64,000 bases of DNA from Arthonia radiata (lineage: Eukaryota > Ascomycota > Arthoniomycetes > Arthoniales > Arthoniaceae). Position numbers and translations under genes: made by a program. Shown here one piece after another: positions 24,934 to 35,013 of the stretch. The notes beneath the pieces were generated by a model, which saw only the letters and a program-made list of their open reading frames with translations, did no database searches and was not told where the DNA came from. Location of the stretch: positions 62,001 through 126,000 of the forward strand of contig PSQN01000016.1 of assembly GCA_002989075.1 (NCBI GenBank), given 5' to 3'. Numbering within the stretch: the stretch's first letter is position 1; the number at the start of each line of letters is the position of its first letter.

Positions 24934-26187
24934 ATGTCTTCTTCGAATTCACCAATGTTGCTCAACTTTGACGGGGCATTTGCTCCGAGTACGATTAGTA
25001 GCCAGAACGTGAATGTTCAAAAGTGTGGCGATCTGCTCGCTCCACCCGCATTCGAGCGACCTGATACTCCCATTAGAGGTCGCGAGCGGTTCAGGACGAC
25101 AGAGACGGCCCCAGAAGAAGTCCCATACAAACCCACAGCAACAAAATCCAAGGATGGGTTAAAATGCGCTGATTGCTCCGGCGATGAGCTCTGTCCGCTC
25201 CATGACTTCATCAGCGAGGAGCCCAAAGACAGCAGTACCCCTTCGGACTTGGAACAGCTCCCATCGAAACCCGCACGCTCTTCGCTTGCTTCAAGAAGAG
25301 ACCAACGGCCGAAATTGCGTCTCAAGACTCCAGGGAAGGTCCAAGAGCGACAGATACAAGCCAGCAGCATCACAGCGGAATCCAGATCGGTGAGCTTGAA
25401 GCAGTCAGATATTCGCAGGCATGCAACAAGAGACACAACGGGTAGTTCTCCCGCCAGTGGGTCTACACTTCTGGGTTCTGGCTCGACACCCGGCTCAGGG
25501 TCCAAGAAATGGGCCAAGCAAAGGGTGTCTTTTGCCGTCAATCCAGTCGACGAAGCGAGATCAGATAGCCGAGAGCCACTCCGACCCTACCTTCCTCGCG
25601 GCTCTTCCAACCGATCCAGCAAAGGCTCACCATCGCCGCAAAGCGGGAGCCAGAAGAGCGAGAAGAAGCGTCGTCTGTTCTTCTTCCAGAGGTACCCATC
25701 TTCAACGGCTAGTTCCGTGCGATCACAACGCGACACTGACTGGATGGCACGTCGTGATACACCCGTTCATACTCCTGTACAGCTCCCACGTCGTATCTCG
25801 CGCTTACCCTCCTTTTTCACTCGAGAGAGGCTTATTCTCCCAGAGAGGGTACAAAGGCGCGATGTGATGTTGCTGAGCCTTTCAATCGTCATGGCGATCA
25901 TCTTCATCACGATCGCCATCGTCGCTGCGACCAGACCGGACAAGGTCTGTAGTGTACATTGGCTCGCGGTCACCATTGACAGCTTCTTACCAAACTTGGC
26001 CATTTCAACCCCATACACATTCCTTGTCGTTGGTTTTGCGGTCAGCCAAGCCGGACGAAAATGGATCAATGGAAGATACACGCCGCTCTTGTATGCTTTG
26101 ACGGTGGCTCTGGGACGTGTGGCCGTAGGCGCGCTCAGTGGCAACATTACATGGAAGGTGTTCAACTGCGCCTGGGGTGGCGCGTGA
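24934..26187 (+). CDS. Fungal membrane protein of unknown function, disordered N-terminus
   Basis: I do not recognise a characterised family. This single-exon protein has 417 residues. Residues 1-300 are Ser/Pro/Arg-rich and low-complexity, with a small Cys cluster (CADCSGDELCPLH, 78-90) that could bind a metal and a basic stretch (KSEKKRRLFFFQR, 241-253). The C-terminal third is hydrophobic: one strong transmembrane segment at about 311-333, a second at about 352-371 and a weaker one at about 383-401, ending ...FNCAWGGA. This layout suggests a long cytosolic tail anchored in a membrane by two or three helices. It converges with the glutathione transferase gene, only 77 bases between stop codons. 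The ATG is preceded by a CT-rich leader. Confidence 0.75.
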   Translation: MSSSNSPMLLNFDGAFAPSTISSQNVNVQKCGDLLAPPAFERPDTPIRGRERFRTTETAPEEVPYKPTATKSKDGLKCADCSGDELCPLHDFISEEPKDSSTPSDLEQLPSKPARSSLASRRDQRPKLRLKTPGKVQERQIQASSITAESRSVSLKQSDIRRHATRDTTGSSPASGSTLLGSGSTPGSGSKKWAKQRVSFAVNPVDEARSDSREPLRPYLPRGSSNRSSKGSPSPQSGSQKSEKKRRLFFFQRYPSSTASSVRSQRDTDWMARRDTPVHTPVQLPRRISRLPSFFTRERLILPERVQRRDVMLLSLSIVMAIIFITIAIVAATRPDKVCSVHWLAVTIDSFLPNLAISTPYTFLVVGFAVSQAGRKWINGRYTPLLYALTVALGRVAVGALSGNITWKVFNCAWGGA

Positions 26188-26264
26188 TTCTCATGTATCT
26201 CTGCCAACTTTCATGTACAGACTTGATCTGTAGAGTCATCAAAGCGTTCGTGACAGCGAGATAC

Positions 26265-27209
26265 TCATGGCAGTCCACCGCCTGAATCGATGGCCTTTTG
26301 TACCTGGCTTGTATTCGGCCGGTTCTCTGCATACCTTTCGTAGCTGTCGATATAGAGGCTGTCCTCACTGGTCGTTGCCTTGACGCAGTCTGCGTGCTCA
26401 ATCGCGTCTATCCACCTACCCCATCGACTTCCCTTCTCGGGCTCAGGCCAACCTCGATACGTGCCGAGCACTCTTCGCATGCGTATCATCCACGGCGCCA
26501 GCTGCACATCTACGAAGCTCATACTATCGCCCATGAAGAACGGTCCTTCCCTATCTGCGGCTTCTGTGAGTTTGGTAATCTGGTCACTCAACTCTTTGGC
26601 TAGCTGCGGCTGCTTCTCTATATCCGTACATTGCAGATATCGATAGAAGCCTGGTAGGATATGTCTGTTTACATGATCTGTCCACAGTCTTGAATGCGCT
26701 CTCTGTTTTGGATCTTTTGGCAACAACTGAGGCCCCTGTCCCGCCATATCTTCCAGATACTCCATCAATACGGAGCTTTCGTGACAGCTCCAATCGCCAT
26801 GCCTCAGCGCCGGGACCAGGCCTCGCGGATTGACTTCAAGCAGATCCTTCGGTTTCGCATAAGGATCTACCTCATAGTATTGGTATTGCAGCTTTTTGAA
26901 CTCGAGTGAAATCCAGACACGCTGGACGAACGGGCAGAAGCACGAGCCGAAGAGCTTGAGGTCATGCGGGGCGTCGTGAGCTTCGGCGGCACGTAAAGCT
27001 GCGCCAGAAGCTTGCTTGTGGTAGGTTTTCTTGCCCGACGTTTGCGTGGACATGTTTGTAGAAGCGGACGAACGCGACGCGAGGTGCTGGCTGCTGGAGC
27101 GTGATGCTGAGATTAGACTTAAAATCGCACAGCCACGTTGTGACCTCTGACTCGAAAGAGTGTACGTCAAGACGCTAGATGAGGCTGCTGGAAGTGCGAT
27201 TATGCGCAT
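26265..27209 (-). CDS. Glutathione S-transferase, omega-like, with possible dual start
   Basis: Single exon, 314 residues from ATG 27209. The thioredoxin-fold N-terminal domain starts at about residue 84 with the motif SCFCPFVQRVWISLE (89-103). Cys92 before Pro-Phe sits where omega-class enzymes carry their catalytic cysteine, so thioltransferase or dehydroascorbate-reductase chemistry is expected rather than classical conjugation. The helical C-terminal domain covers about 170-290. The first 52 residues are rich in Ser, Arg and Ala and almost free of acidic residues, like a mitochondrial presequence. A second ATG at 27053 (Met53, context AACATGTCC) would give a 262-residue cytosolic form. 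Family assignment is firm; dual targeting is inference. Confidence 0.9.
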   Translation of the reverse strand: MRIIALPAASSSVLTYTLSSQRSQRGCAILSLISASRSSSQHLASRSSASTNMSTQTSGKKTYHKQASGAALRAAEAHDAPHDLKLFGSCFCPFVQRVWISLEFKKLQYQYYEVDPYAKPKDLLEVNPRGLVPALRHGDWSCHESSVLMEYLEDMAGQGPQLLPKDPKQRAHSRLWTDHVNRHILPGFYRYLQCTDIEKQPQLAKELSDQITKLTEAADREGPFFMGDSMSFVDVQLAPWMIRMRRVLGTYRGWPEPEKGSRWGRWIDAIEHADCVKATTSEDSLYIDSYERYAENRPNTSQVQKAIDSGGGLP

Positions 27210-27979
27210 GAAGTTGCGTCACGAAAGCAATCAGATTGTCCGGATAGATTCGAATTTCGGATCAAGAGATAGAGAGATGTAGGTGAGAGGCTGTTCGATG
27301 TGATGTCACACTCGGCCCGAAATGTCCGAGGAGTCCGAGCCACAGAGCTAAAGGTGCCAAGATACAGGAGCGCAGCTAGTCAATAGTCTTTCAAATCATA
27401 TTGCTCAGCTTCAGCTTCAACGCCACCCATCTGTCGATTTGTAAAGACATCGCTCAAGAGTTAACCTTCGTTCGTGCATGGATTAGCCCTCAGAGCGTGG
27501 ATCGGGGGGCGCGTGTACCGCAAGAATGGGAAAACAGATACCGAGGATACACGGTTCATGCTGGAGGTAACACAAGCTAGCTCGCGGAGAAGGATGCTTG
27601 TACAGTGAGAGGTGGGTTACACTCCATACCACTGAATTCGAACCACCTTCTTGAAAGCGCAAGATGCAGAAAGTGATCCTTCGACGTTTCAAGGCAGCAA
27701 ACAGGATCTCTTGATGTCGAGTACTGGGGCAAAATCTACAGGGCTTGTAAGCACTTGCTACAGCCTATTGCAGCATACGTTCTGATGATCCTCGAAGACT
27801 GTACATGAGTGTACAGAGGTGAGTGAGCGATGAGACATCATAGGGTTCTGTCATATTGCAGTGAATGGAGTTCAATTCCTTTCTTTCGTTTGATACATGC
27901 AGTCGCCCGTCATAATGCCTAATTTGTACAGAAGCTTGCCGGTCCTACCATTGATGTTGTCATAGTCCCCATCACGTGT
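27210..27979. other. Intergenic, nothing recognised
   Basis: About 770 bases between the GST start and the end of the GH45-like gene; upstream region of GST and 3' region of the neighbour. No coding or repeat feature seen. Confidence 0.5.
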
Positions 27980-28497
27980 CTAGCAAGCGATTTGTCTCGC
28001 CGTACCAAGACCGCTCTGGGTGGAGGTGAAGAAAGCGGATGCCGCCCCTGTGTCTTTGCACAGGTCGAAATGAATTTGTGCACCGTACTGGTTGGGTACG
28101 TTGCACACAGGATTCCCATTGACCGGACAGAGGTTGTTAACGGTGACCTTGATAGTCTTAGAGGTGACGCTGTTGCCACTGTCGTCGGTGTTGATGGTAA
28201 GCTCATAGCAAGTCCCGCATGCTGGGCCGGCGCCTGCGCCAGGGCCTACGCCGAATTGCCTGCACAATCTAGTCAGCATATAGCATTCGACAAGTCGACA
28301 TCTCGATGGACCCACTTCTGGGAGAGAGCTGCAGTGTAGCCGCTCTGATTAGGAGTACCACAGGCGTTGACGGTCGTTTTGCAGTTGGGTGAGCCATTGA
28401 TGTCTCCAGAGCCGTACTCCGTGAATGAGGCTTGAGTTTGTGCATTGGCGAGGAAGGGAAGAGCCAATAGCGTGGCAGCGACTGTAGAAAATTGCAT
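27980..28497 (-). CDS. Small secreted GH45-like endoglucanase (double-psi beta-barrel)
   Basis: Probably a secreted plant-cell-wall enzyme or expansin-like protein. Exons 28497-28316 and 28259-27980 give 153 residues; the 56-base intron has donor GTGGGT, branch GCTGACT and acceptor GTGCAG. A signal peptide (1-19) ends in ANA. The mature part shows ASFTEYG, several Cys, GPGAGAGPACGTCYELT, the LCPVNGN motif and FDLCKDTG, in the order and spacing of the compact GH45 subfamily typified by basidiomycete Cel45A. The Asp of HFDLCKD would be the acid residue. Where relatives have VTDLCPV, this protein has VNNLCPV. There is no carbohydrate-binding module. The protein stops at a Cys, slightly shorter than relatives. 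Alternative reading: a non-catalytic expansin-like protein. Confidence 0.8.
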
Positions 28498-30498
28498 GTT
28501 GAATGAACGGATGTCGGCTAGCGATATGTGATTGTATCGTCTGAAAGACTGCCTTGAAAGGTCGCAGTGTGAGACTGATGGACTCTTGCAGCCAAATGCG
28601 TACCGACTGTCTCTTTATATAGCCTTTGCAGTGTGTACTCCGTACGTCTTCCTCTTCGCTCTCGACTGATGGCTTCGGGCGCTAGTTGTTGGAGTCATAT
28701 CCTTGTTTCGGCACGTCAAATTAGCGGCGCTACGTCGATCGTGCAACGTCTGGCAGGTTTGACTTCACCCCTAGCTCGCACAAGCCTTGTTCGCACCATG
28801 GAAACGAGCTGAGAGCGACTTGTGCTACCTCTGAGGCGGTGGCGCAAAGCTCGGACGACTGACGGTGCTAACGCTTACGCATAAGGGTGAGAGAACTGAC
28901 AGAGATGATAGTGCAGTGTGTTAAATGAATAAGGCAGGGAAAGGAGTGATCTTAATTGTCTTAATGAGATAAAATCGAGACCCACTAGGGACATGTGAAA
29001 TGTACTACTCGTGCTGTCTTGCGCAAGTGACTTTGAGATCGAGTTGTCTGGTGAAAGGAGCGTATTGTGGGCCTTCACAAATGCCGGATCTTTGCCCGTG
29101 AGAGTTTCGCGCGTTCATGGATCGTGGAGGAAAGCGCGAACCCACGTGGAAGGTGCGGGCATCGTCCCTGTTTCCGATGTTGATCTCGTGAGACGTGTTG
29201 CACCATTTGATGAAGGGGTTGGCTGAAAGCCGGGCGGAAGGGACATGACACGGTCTTTGTCTTCGCGAGGAATAAACAACGATAGGGCTGACGTAGGGCA
29301 CTGAGTGTTGATCTTCGATCCAGCGCGTTTGACCTCTCGACGCTAACACAGTCGACCAGCAACACCCCCGCGACTACTCGATTCTCTGTCGGCGCAATAA
29401 TCAAGAGTTTGGCGGTTCGAAATTGCGATTGAGAGCTGTCAAGGCTCTGTTGATTCGAGAAGGGCTGGTCTTGGCGCCTGCGTCCTTACCATTTTGTCGC
29501 AAGGAGGTGTTGGGGGGACGCGGTGTTGGGGGGACACCTTCAGGGGCTTCCGCAAGCTGAACGTTGGCCAACAAATCTTCATTCATTGTGGAGCTTTAGC
29601 TACGCCGTCAGTAGAGATAGCGCGTCTGCATCGCTCGAGTGAAGAAGAGTGCAACGCTCAGGCGGTGAAGAAGAAAAAGGTTTCTGAACGCGTTGAAGCT
29701 GTCAACGGTGGCTGAGGCTGATAAGCCACACGCTAAGGGCATACAAGCGAGGTACACCGCGAGTCAGCAACAACGAAAGATCGCGGGCACGGCGGGCGAG
29801 AATGGCTGTCGCTTGAGACATTAATGATAATGAAAGCCGTTGCGAGATCTTGACGGGGGCTCATCTTGACTGGAGATCGTGCGAGGTATGTTCGGTGGGC
29901 GTCCGGTGTCGAGGGTACATGTCAGCCAAAGAGCGGTGTACCTTGGGTGTCTGGTCAGCTCAGGTCACTATTGAAACATCTGACTGGCCCCATGTAGTTG
30001 GGAGGGGCGAGCCTTATCGATCCTCTTGACGGCAGAGATCGATGACAAAGCGTAAGCTGAACCTCGAACCTCAACTATTACTTCGTATCAGCGTTTTTGG
30101 GCGTGTTTACTAAATGCTCGTCGAAGATGAGGTGCGAGCGCATCCGACAAAACAGACACGACACGACTTTCTAATGTCAGCGGTCTGTCTCTTCCAGCGG
30201 CTTGGATGACCTATCGATTCACGACAAGCTTGCAACTGCCAACGAAGGCACCGTCACGTCCGCCTTGCAAAGACTGTGCGGGGTACTGATGCAGTAGTCT
30301 TGCTTTCGAGGTGCGAATTGGCGAGAAAGGAGCAAGCTGACGAGGAAGCCAGTATCTGTACAAAACATGCTACTTTTGAGGCTATCTATGCATACCTATG
30401 CATCAGCGGGTATCTGCATCTCGAAACACGTCCAGTAGGACGAGCCACCCTGTAATCACTGCTCGATCATTGCTCAACCCAAGCGCGAAATTTCATAC
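28498..30498. other. Long intergenic stretch, no gene recognised
   Basis: About 2 kb of normal-composition DNA between two minus-strand genes; its left side is the upstream region of the GH45-like gene. Short open frames overlap on both strands without domain features. A short tandem duplication lies at about 29504-29537 (GTGTTGGGGGGAC twice, 17 bases apart). Confidence 0.5.
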
Positions 30499-31710
30499 TC
30501 ATACAATGTATCCCTGAGGGTCTCTGGGCGCTTGCATCGCTCCGCAGGAAGTTGGTGGCGGTGGTCCACCAGCTCCACCGACACCACCAGACCAGCCCCG
30601 GGACCACTGCTCTGGCGACAATGAGCTCGCAGGCCTCTCCCCCTGGTACTGTGATCTCGCCATGGCGAGGTTGCCGGTTGCTCGCTGAAAGTCAGCTACC
30701 GCCTGTTGGTAGAAGTCCGCAGATTGTCGTCGTGTAAGGTCATCCGGGATTTCTGAGGGATCTGGACATCCGGGATGAACACTGTCTCGTCGTGGCAACA
30801 TCTCTGTAGGCTCTAGATACGTAGACGTCTCTGTGCTGGCCGTACTGCGTTGCTCCTCTCCGGATCCGCTGGAGAGACTATATTGGTCCTGACTGAAGCA
30901 GGACTGGCGAGATAGTCAGAGCTGAGCCAACTGTAGAGTGAGTTGTGCACTCACCATTGATCCATGCCTGTTCCCATCGAAAACTTCTATCCCTCCGTAC
31001 GTTGGCCACCAGCCAGTCAAGAAGCTGGGATCGGCCCAGAGTGAGCTCCACTCCTGCGGAAACATCTCTGTCGCCTCGGTAGGCGGCTGTTGACTATACG
31101 CAGCCACGTCCTCGTCGGGTTGATAGTAGGAGAAGATGTTTGCGGAATGGCCCTGCTGAGGGTAGCGGAGGTGCTCGAGCGGAGGAGCCGATGTCGGTGG
31201 GCCACGGCTATCTGATGAGGAAGAGTGATGGTAGACCGGCTCTATGAAGGGCGTGTCTCTGGCATGACCTAAAGGCACAGTATCGTGTGGGACGAGACCT
31301 ATGCTTTTCTGGCATGTGAGGTCTGGTGAGGCGGTGTCGTCTGTCCTGGTCCGACCCGAATGTAGCGATGACCTATTCCTTCCAGCACTGTGAGATGCTT
31401 TGAAGGATGACGAGTCAGTCTCAGGGTGTTACAAGATCTGGAGTTGCAAGGGTCGATGCTATATCTCACCTGGACGTTCAACGACAGCAGCTGGAATACC
31501 ATCAGAGAGATCTTCGTGAGTGAGGACCTTGAAACGGATGCGGCGTGTTTGGTTTTTGTTCGCACATCCATTCCGTGCGAGGTTGCGACTGCCCTTGGGA
31601 CGACCTTTGGATGTATACGTCTTACGGCGCGGTGCAGTCTCGTTCGTTTTCATCTCTTTGCAAGGTGACCTGGTGGAGTGGTTGATGGTGGTCGAGATAT
31701 TGCAAGCCAT
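30499..31710 (-). CDS. Fungal protein with AT-hook-like N-terminus, probable nuclear factor
   Basis: I do not recognise a named family. Three exons (31710-31470, 31397-30955, 30903-30499) give 362 residues. Introns are 72 bases (GTGAGA..CAAAG, branch GACTGAC) and 51 bases (GTGAGT..GCCAG, branch TCTGACT). The choice of acceptors is set by keeping all three segments open. The N-terminal 60 residues are basic with KGRPKGSRN (35-43), which resembles an AT-hook core (GRP flanked by basic residues), followed by NKNQTRRIRFK. The rest is low-complexity, rich in Ser, Pro, Gln and Tyr, as in fungal regulators with disordered activation regions, and ends in a Gly/Pro-rich tail. DNA binding is inferred from the AT-hook-like patch only. 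Confidence 0.65.
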
Positions 31711-33195
31711 GTTTATTCTCTTTCTCTGGTCGTATGTTCAACTTAAGAAGACGTCCAGAGCAAGATATAAGGTTAATTGCCAGATGTTCAAATTACCACT
31801 AGTACCTCCTGCAGGTTTTCCCCTCTTGGCTGGGACCCAGAGGACAGATCGACCTGTTTAAAATTCGAGTAATGCATTGGTTACCTGTCCGGAAGCCGCC
31901 AAGAATAGTGGTAGGTCCAGGATGTTGTGGTGATTGACACTACTCCATGTTCCGCGATCAGTCAAAATAAGCATACCCTTGAGCGAGCATGCTAACCTCT
32001 CCAGGCATGGCGGTTGAAGTGAGGTCCCAGATGAAGGTGGCGGGCACGGTTCCGAAACACGCTTGAATTACCCCGTCTGGTGCTAGAAGCTCAAGGCATT
32101 TTTTAAGCGGTCTCTTGGGAGGCTGGATGATGTAGACCGACCGCAGGCAAAGCTTTCACTCATCCGGGAAGTTTTGGGCGACCAAGAGCGTCGCCGGCGG
32201 CGGATAACAAGGTGGTGGCTACCCGGAAGTGCACCGACAACTGCGGGCGTTCCCGACCAACGTTGGAGAAGGTGGCCCAATGGTTGGTGACCGAACGCCG
32301 CATCAAGCAGGTTATCGTGGGGACCAGGCACCTCGATTCAGCGAGATGTGCAAAAAAAGATTCGCCTGCATGCATAGCTAGACGCGCCGGGGCTGCCAGT
32401 TGGTGGGTGCACGGGAAGGTGTGGCTTGAGGTGGGGATAGATTGGGATATACAAGCGTGCCCGACTTCTCAGGCATTCACGCAGAGACGCTAAGAGGGCA
32501 CTTGCCGGGCCACTCACCAACCACATCCTCCACCACAGCCTTGTTTACTCTCCGAAGACGGTACCTTTCCACCCTCAACACCTTCACTTTGCACTATATT
32601 TGCAGCAACAACGGTCATTCTCGCGAGCACTGAGCGCGATCGCACCTCTGCGCTCTCCGTGTCTCAGTATTGATACGGCGCCCACGACAGTGCCGAAAGG
32701 ACGCGCCCGCCAGTGTGATGCATCCGAGCCGCCTCAATACCCATAAACTCAAACAGTCCGCCCCAAGACTGCGCTGGACCTCTCGACGTATCACGCGCCC
32801 TTCGTCGATCTCCACAAGTATCTTGACGTTGACAGCTATGCATGGGTAACTCAAGCGAACAGGATGAAAGATATTAGTGAGGTCCCTGCATGCGCACGTG
32901 CCGTCTCGCATATAGCATACTTACATGGGTCTAGCTTCACCCCTCTTAGTGATGGCGCCTCGCCGAAAGGTTTCCTCTTTTACAACTTCTTAAAGAGCCT
33001 CTGACCGACGTTGACAGATTCACCTGGTCAGACGTGTGGCACACGCGCCCAACCATCTCTGTCCACATGTTGTTCGAAAACGTCTCCACTGGCTGACAAA
33101 CCCCTTGCCTGCTATTGGAAGATTGCAAGGCCTCAAGGTCTCGCACGCTGCATGCCTTTCGTGGCTAAGGTCGTGCAACGGCAGCGTCTAGCGTC
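31711..33195. other. Divergent intergenic region, nothing specific recognised
   Basis: About 1.5 kb between the divergent starts of the AT-hook-like gene and the Zn2Cys6 gene. CT-rich tracts occur near 31680-31730. Open frames here look like shadows. Long upstream regions are usual for fungal regulators. Confidence 0.45.
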
Positions 33196-34910
33196 ATGCC
33201 GCGAACATCCAAGCGTTGCGATGTGTGCAAGGCCAGAAAGCTGGGAGTACGATCGCAATGCTCTCGTTCCGCGGACGATACTGATCGAGCGCTGACCAAG
33301 TTCCAGTGCGTGATCACAGATGGGAAATGCTCCAACTGTGCGCGGTCTGGCATTCAATGTCCTGGACCTTCCAGCGAAGATCGCAAATGGAAACCGAGAT
33401 TCAAAGAAGCTTCTGGTAAAACGGATCAGCGAAATTGGCGCGATGCATTGGAGACGACGGGTAAACCCACCCACGCAAGCGCGCTCTCCAACCCTTTCAC
33501 GTCGATCACGCGTTGACCCACGTCTGACAGGCCGCGCTGTGGTCCACACACCGAATGAGCCTTCTGCTGCCGCACCAATGAGAACGCAAGCTTTCTGTCG
33601 CTTTCTCGATGTCTTCCTTGCGGACAAGGCCGCGACACGGGTTGGCTTTGATCATGTCTCATTTCTCAAACTATTTGCATCCCGAGACGAGGCCAATCCG
33701 GCATATCGTTCGGCTTTGGAAGCAACCAGCGTGGCGCATATGGGCGCCGAGCACAACGACCAGGACCTGATCAAGGATGCATCGCTGCTCTATCGAGGAG
33801 CGTTAGCGCAGCTCAACAAGACACTGACACAAGGTCCCGCTAATGAAGACACACTGGCTGCGTCCATGTTGCTCCAGATTTGCGAGGTGCGTTCTGTTTC
33901 TGCGATGGGCTCAACGCGCGCCAGAGGTGCGGACTTACTAATGCATGCGTCGGCAGTTCGCTCCTAGTGCAGGGAACAATGGCTTCGCTGTCCATACACT
34001 CGGTCAGGTTCATATGTTGTATACCATCGGCCCGGCAAACGTTGCAAAGTCGCCGTTCCTGTTCGAATTGTTTTTGTCTGTGAGGACGGCGGAGGTACGG
34101 CCCTGCGGGTTCTCAGTTCAATGATGATTGCTAATGCTCGTACAGATAGTCGTCGGTCTTCTGCAACGCAAGAAGATTAACTTGGCCAGGACAGAATGGC
34201 TGCCAATCACCGCCAACATGGGCCTCGTTGACCCTTGGGTTTCCGGATGCAATGTGTTGGCGCAGTGTCCCGAGCTATTCGAGAGGCTTGACGCATGTCT
34301 CAACTCTCGTGAAAAGGATCCATGCTTTCCATCTCAGCCCCATCAAGCTTCAATTACCGCAGTGAAACAACTGCTAGTGAAGTTGGAAGGGATGCTTGCA
34401 CAGCACGATCGACAGTTCACACCGCATATTGCACCCTACGGACCGTGGGTGGTTTCTTATAGTACTCTTCGATACGTTCAAGATTTACCGCCGCCGTCAA
34501 GCCTTGAATTCGTCTATCGATTTGCAAATGGTCGCATGTCGTACGTGTACGGAAACTTTTGGTGGGCGCGATGGAGTCTTGTGTCCACTCGAGAAACGCT
34601 AGAGACGATGACCGACCAGCTACCCCCCTCGCCACTAGATACGACCAAAACGAAATCGTTCTGCGCCCTTGAAATAGCGAAGAGCTGCGCGTTCTGGTGT
34701 CAGCCGCGATTTGGCTCAGCTGGCCGCATCACTTGCCTCGCAGGGATGAAGTTCGCTGCTATGACCTTTCTATCAGAAGAGAGTATAGACGAGGCGAACT
34801 GGTGCTCATCACTCAGCGACCACCTTCTGGGAAACACACTATGTCAACCAAAGCTCTTCTCGATGGATGAAGAGTCACCAGCACCACGAGGAGATACAGC
34901 AGAGCGTTGA
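33196..34910 (+). CDS. Zn(II)2Cys6 transcription factor
   Basis: A fungal-specific DNA-binding regulator, expected in the nucleus. Five exons (33196-33246, 33307-33460, 33531-33886, 33957-34094, 34146-34910) give 487 residues. Introns are 60, 70, 70 and 51 bases with GT..AG ends; branch-like sequences such as GCTGACC, TCTGACA and TTACTAA precede acceptors. The binuclear cluster occupies residues 8-35 (Cys 8, 11, 18, 25, 28, 35), spacing C-x2-C-x6-C-x6-C-x2-C-x6-C. The first intron cuts between the second and third Cys. The residue before the third Cys, usually Lys (RKxKC), is Gly17. The remainder is helical without a recognised ligand domain, similar to the middle region of many Zn2Cys6 proteins. 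It converges with the LURP-one-like gene (103 bases apart). Targets are unknown. Confidence 0.88.
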
Positions 34911-35013
34911 AAGTTTGCTCACGTGTTCATGATATGCAAGAGCATGTATTTTGATACCCTTACCAGCCAAAACCAAAAGTCTCTTGACCGAGTAGTCACA
35001 TGACCGCAACACT

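Noticed and set aside
27620-27680. GTTCGAA-like motif suggestive of a tRNA T-loop
   Set aside because: No acceptor stem, anticodon arm or internal promoter box A at the right distance.
29401-29586. Minus-strand 61-codon frame in the 28.5-30.5 kb gap
   Set aside because: Has an ATG but is short, low-complexity and overlaps other frames; no splice partners or family features found.
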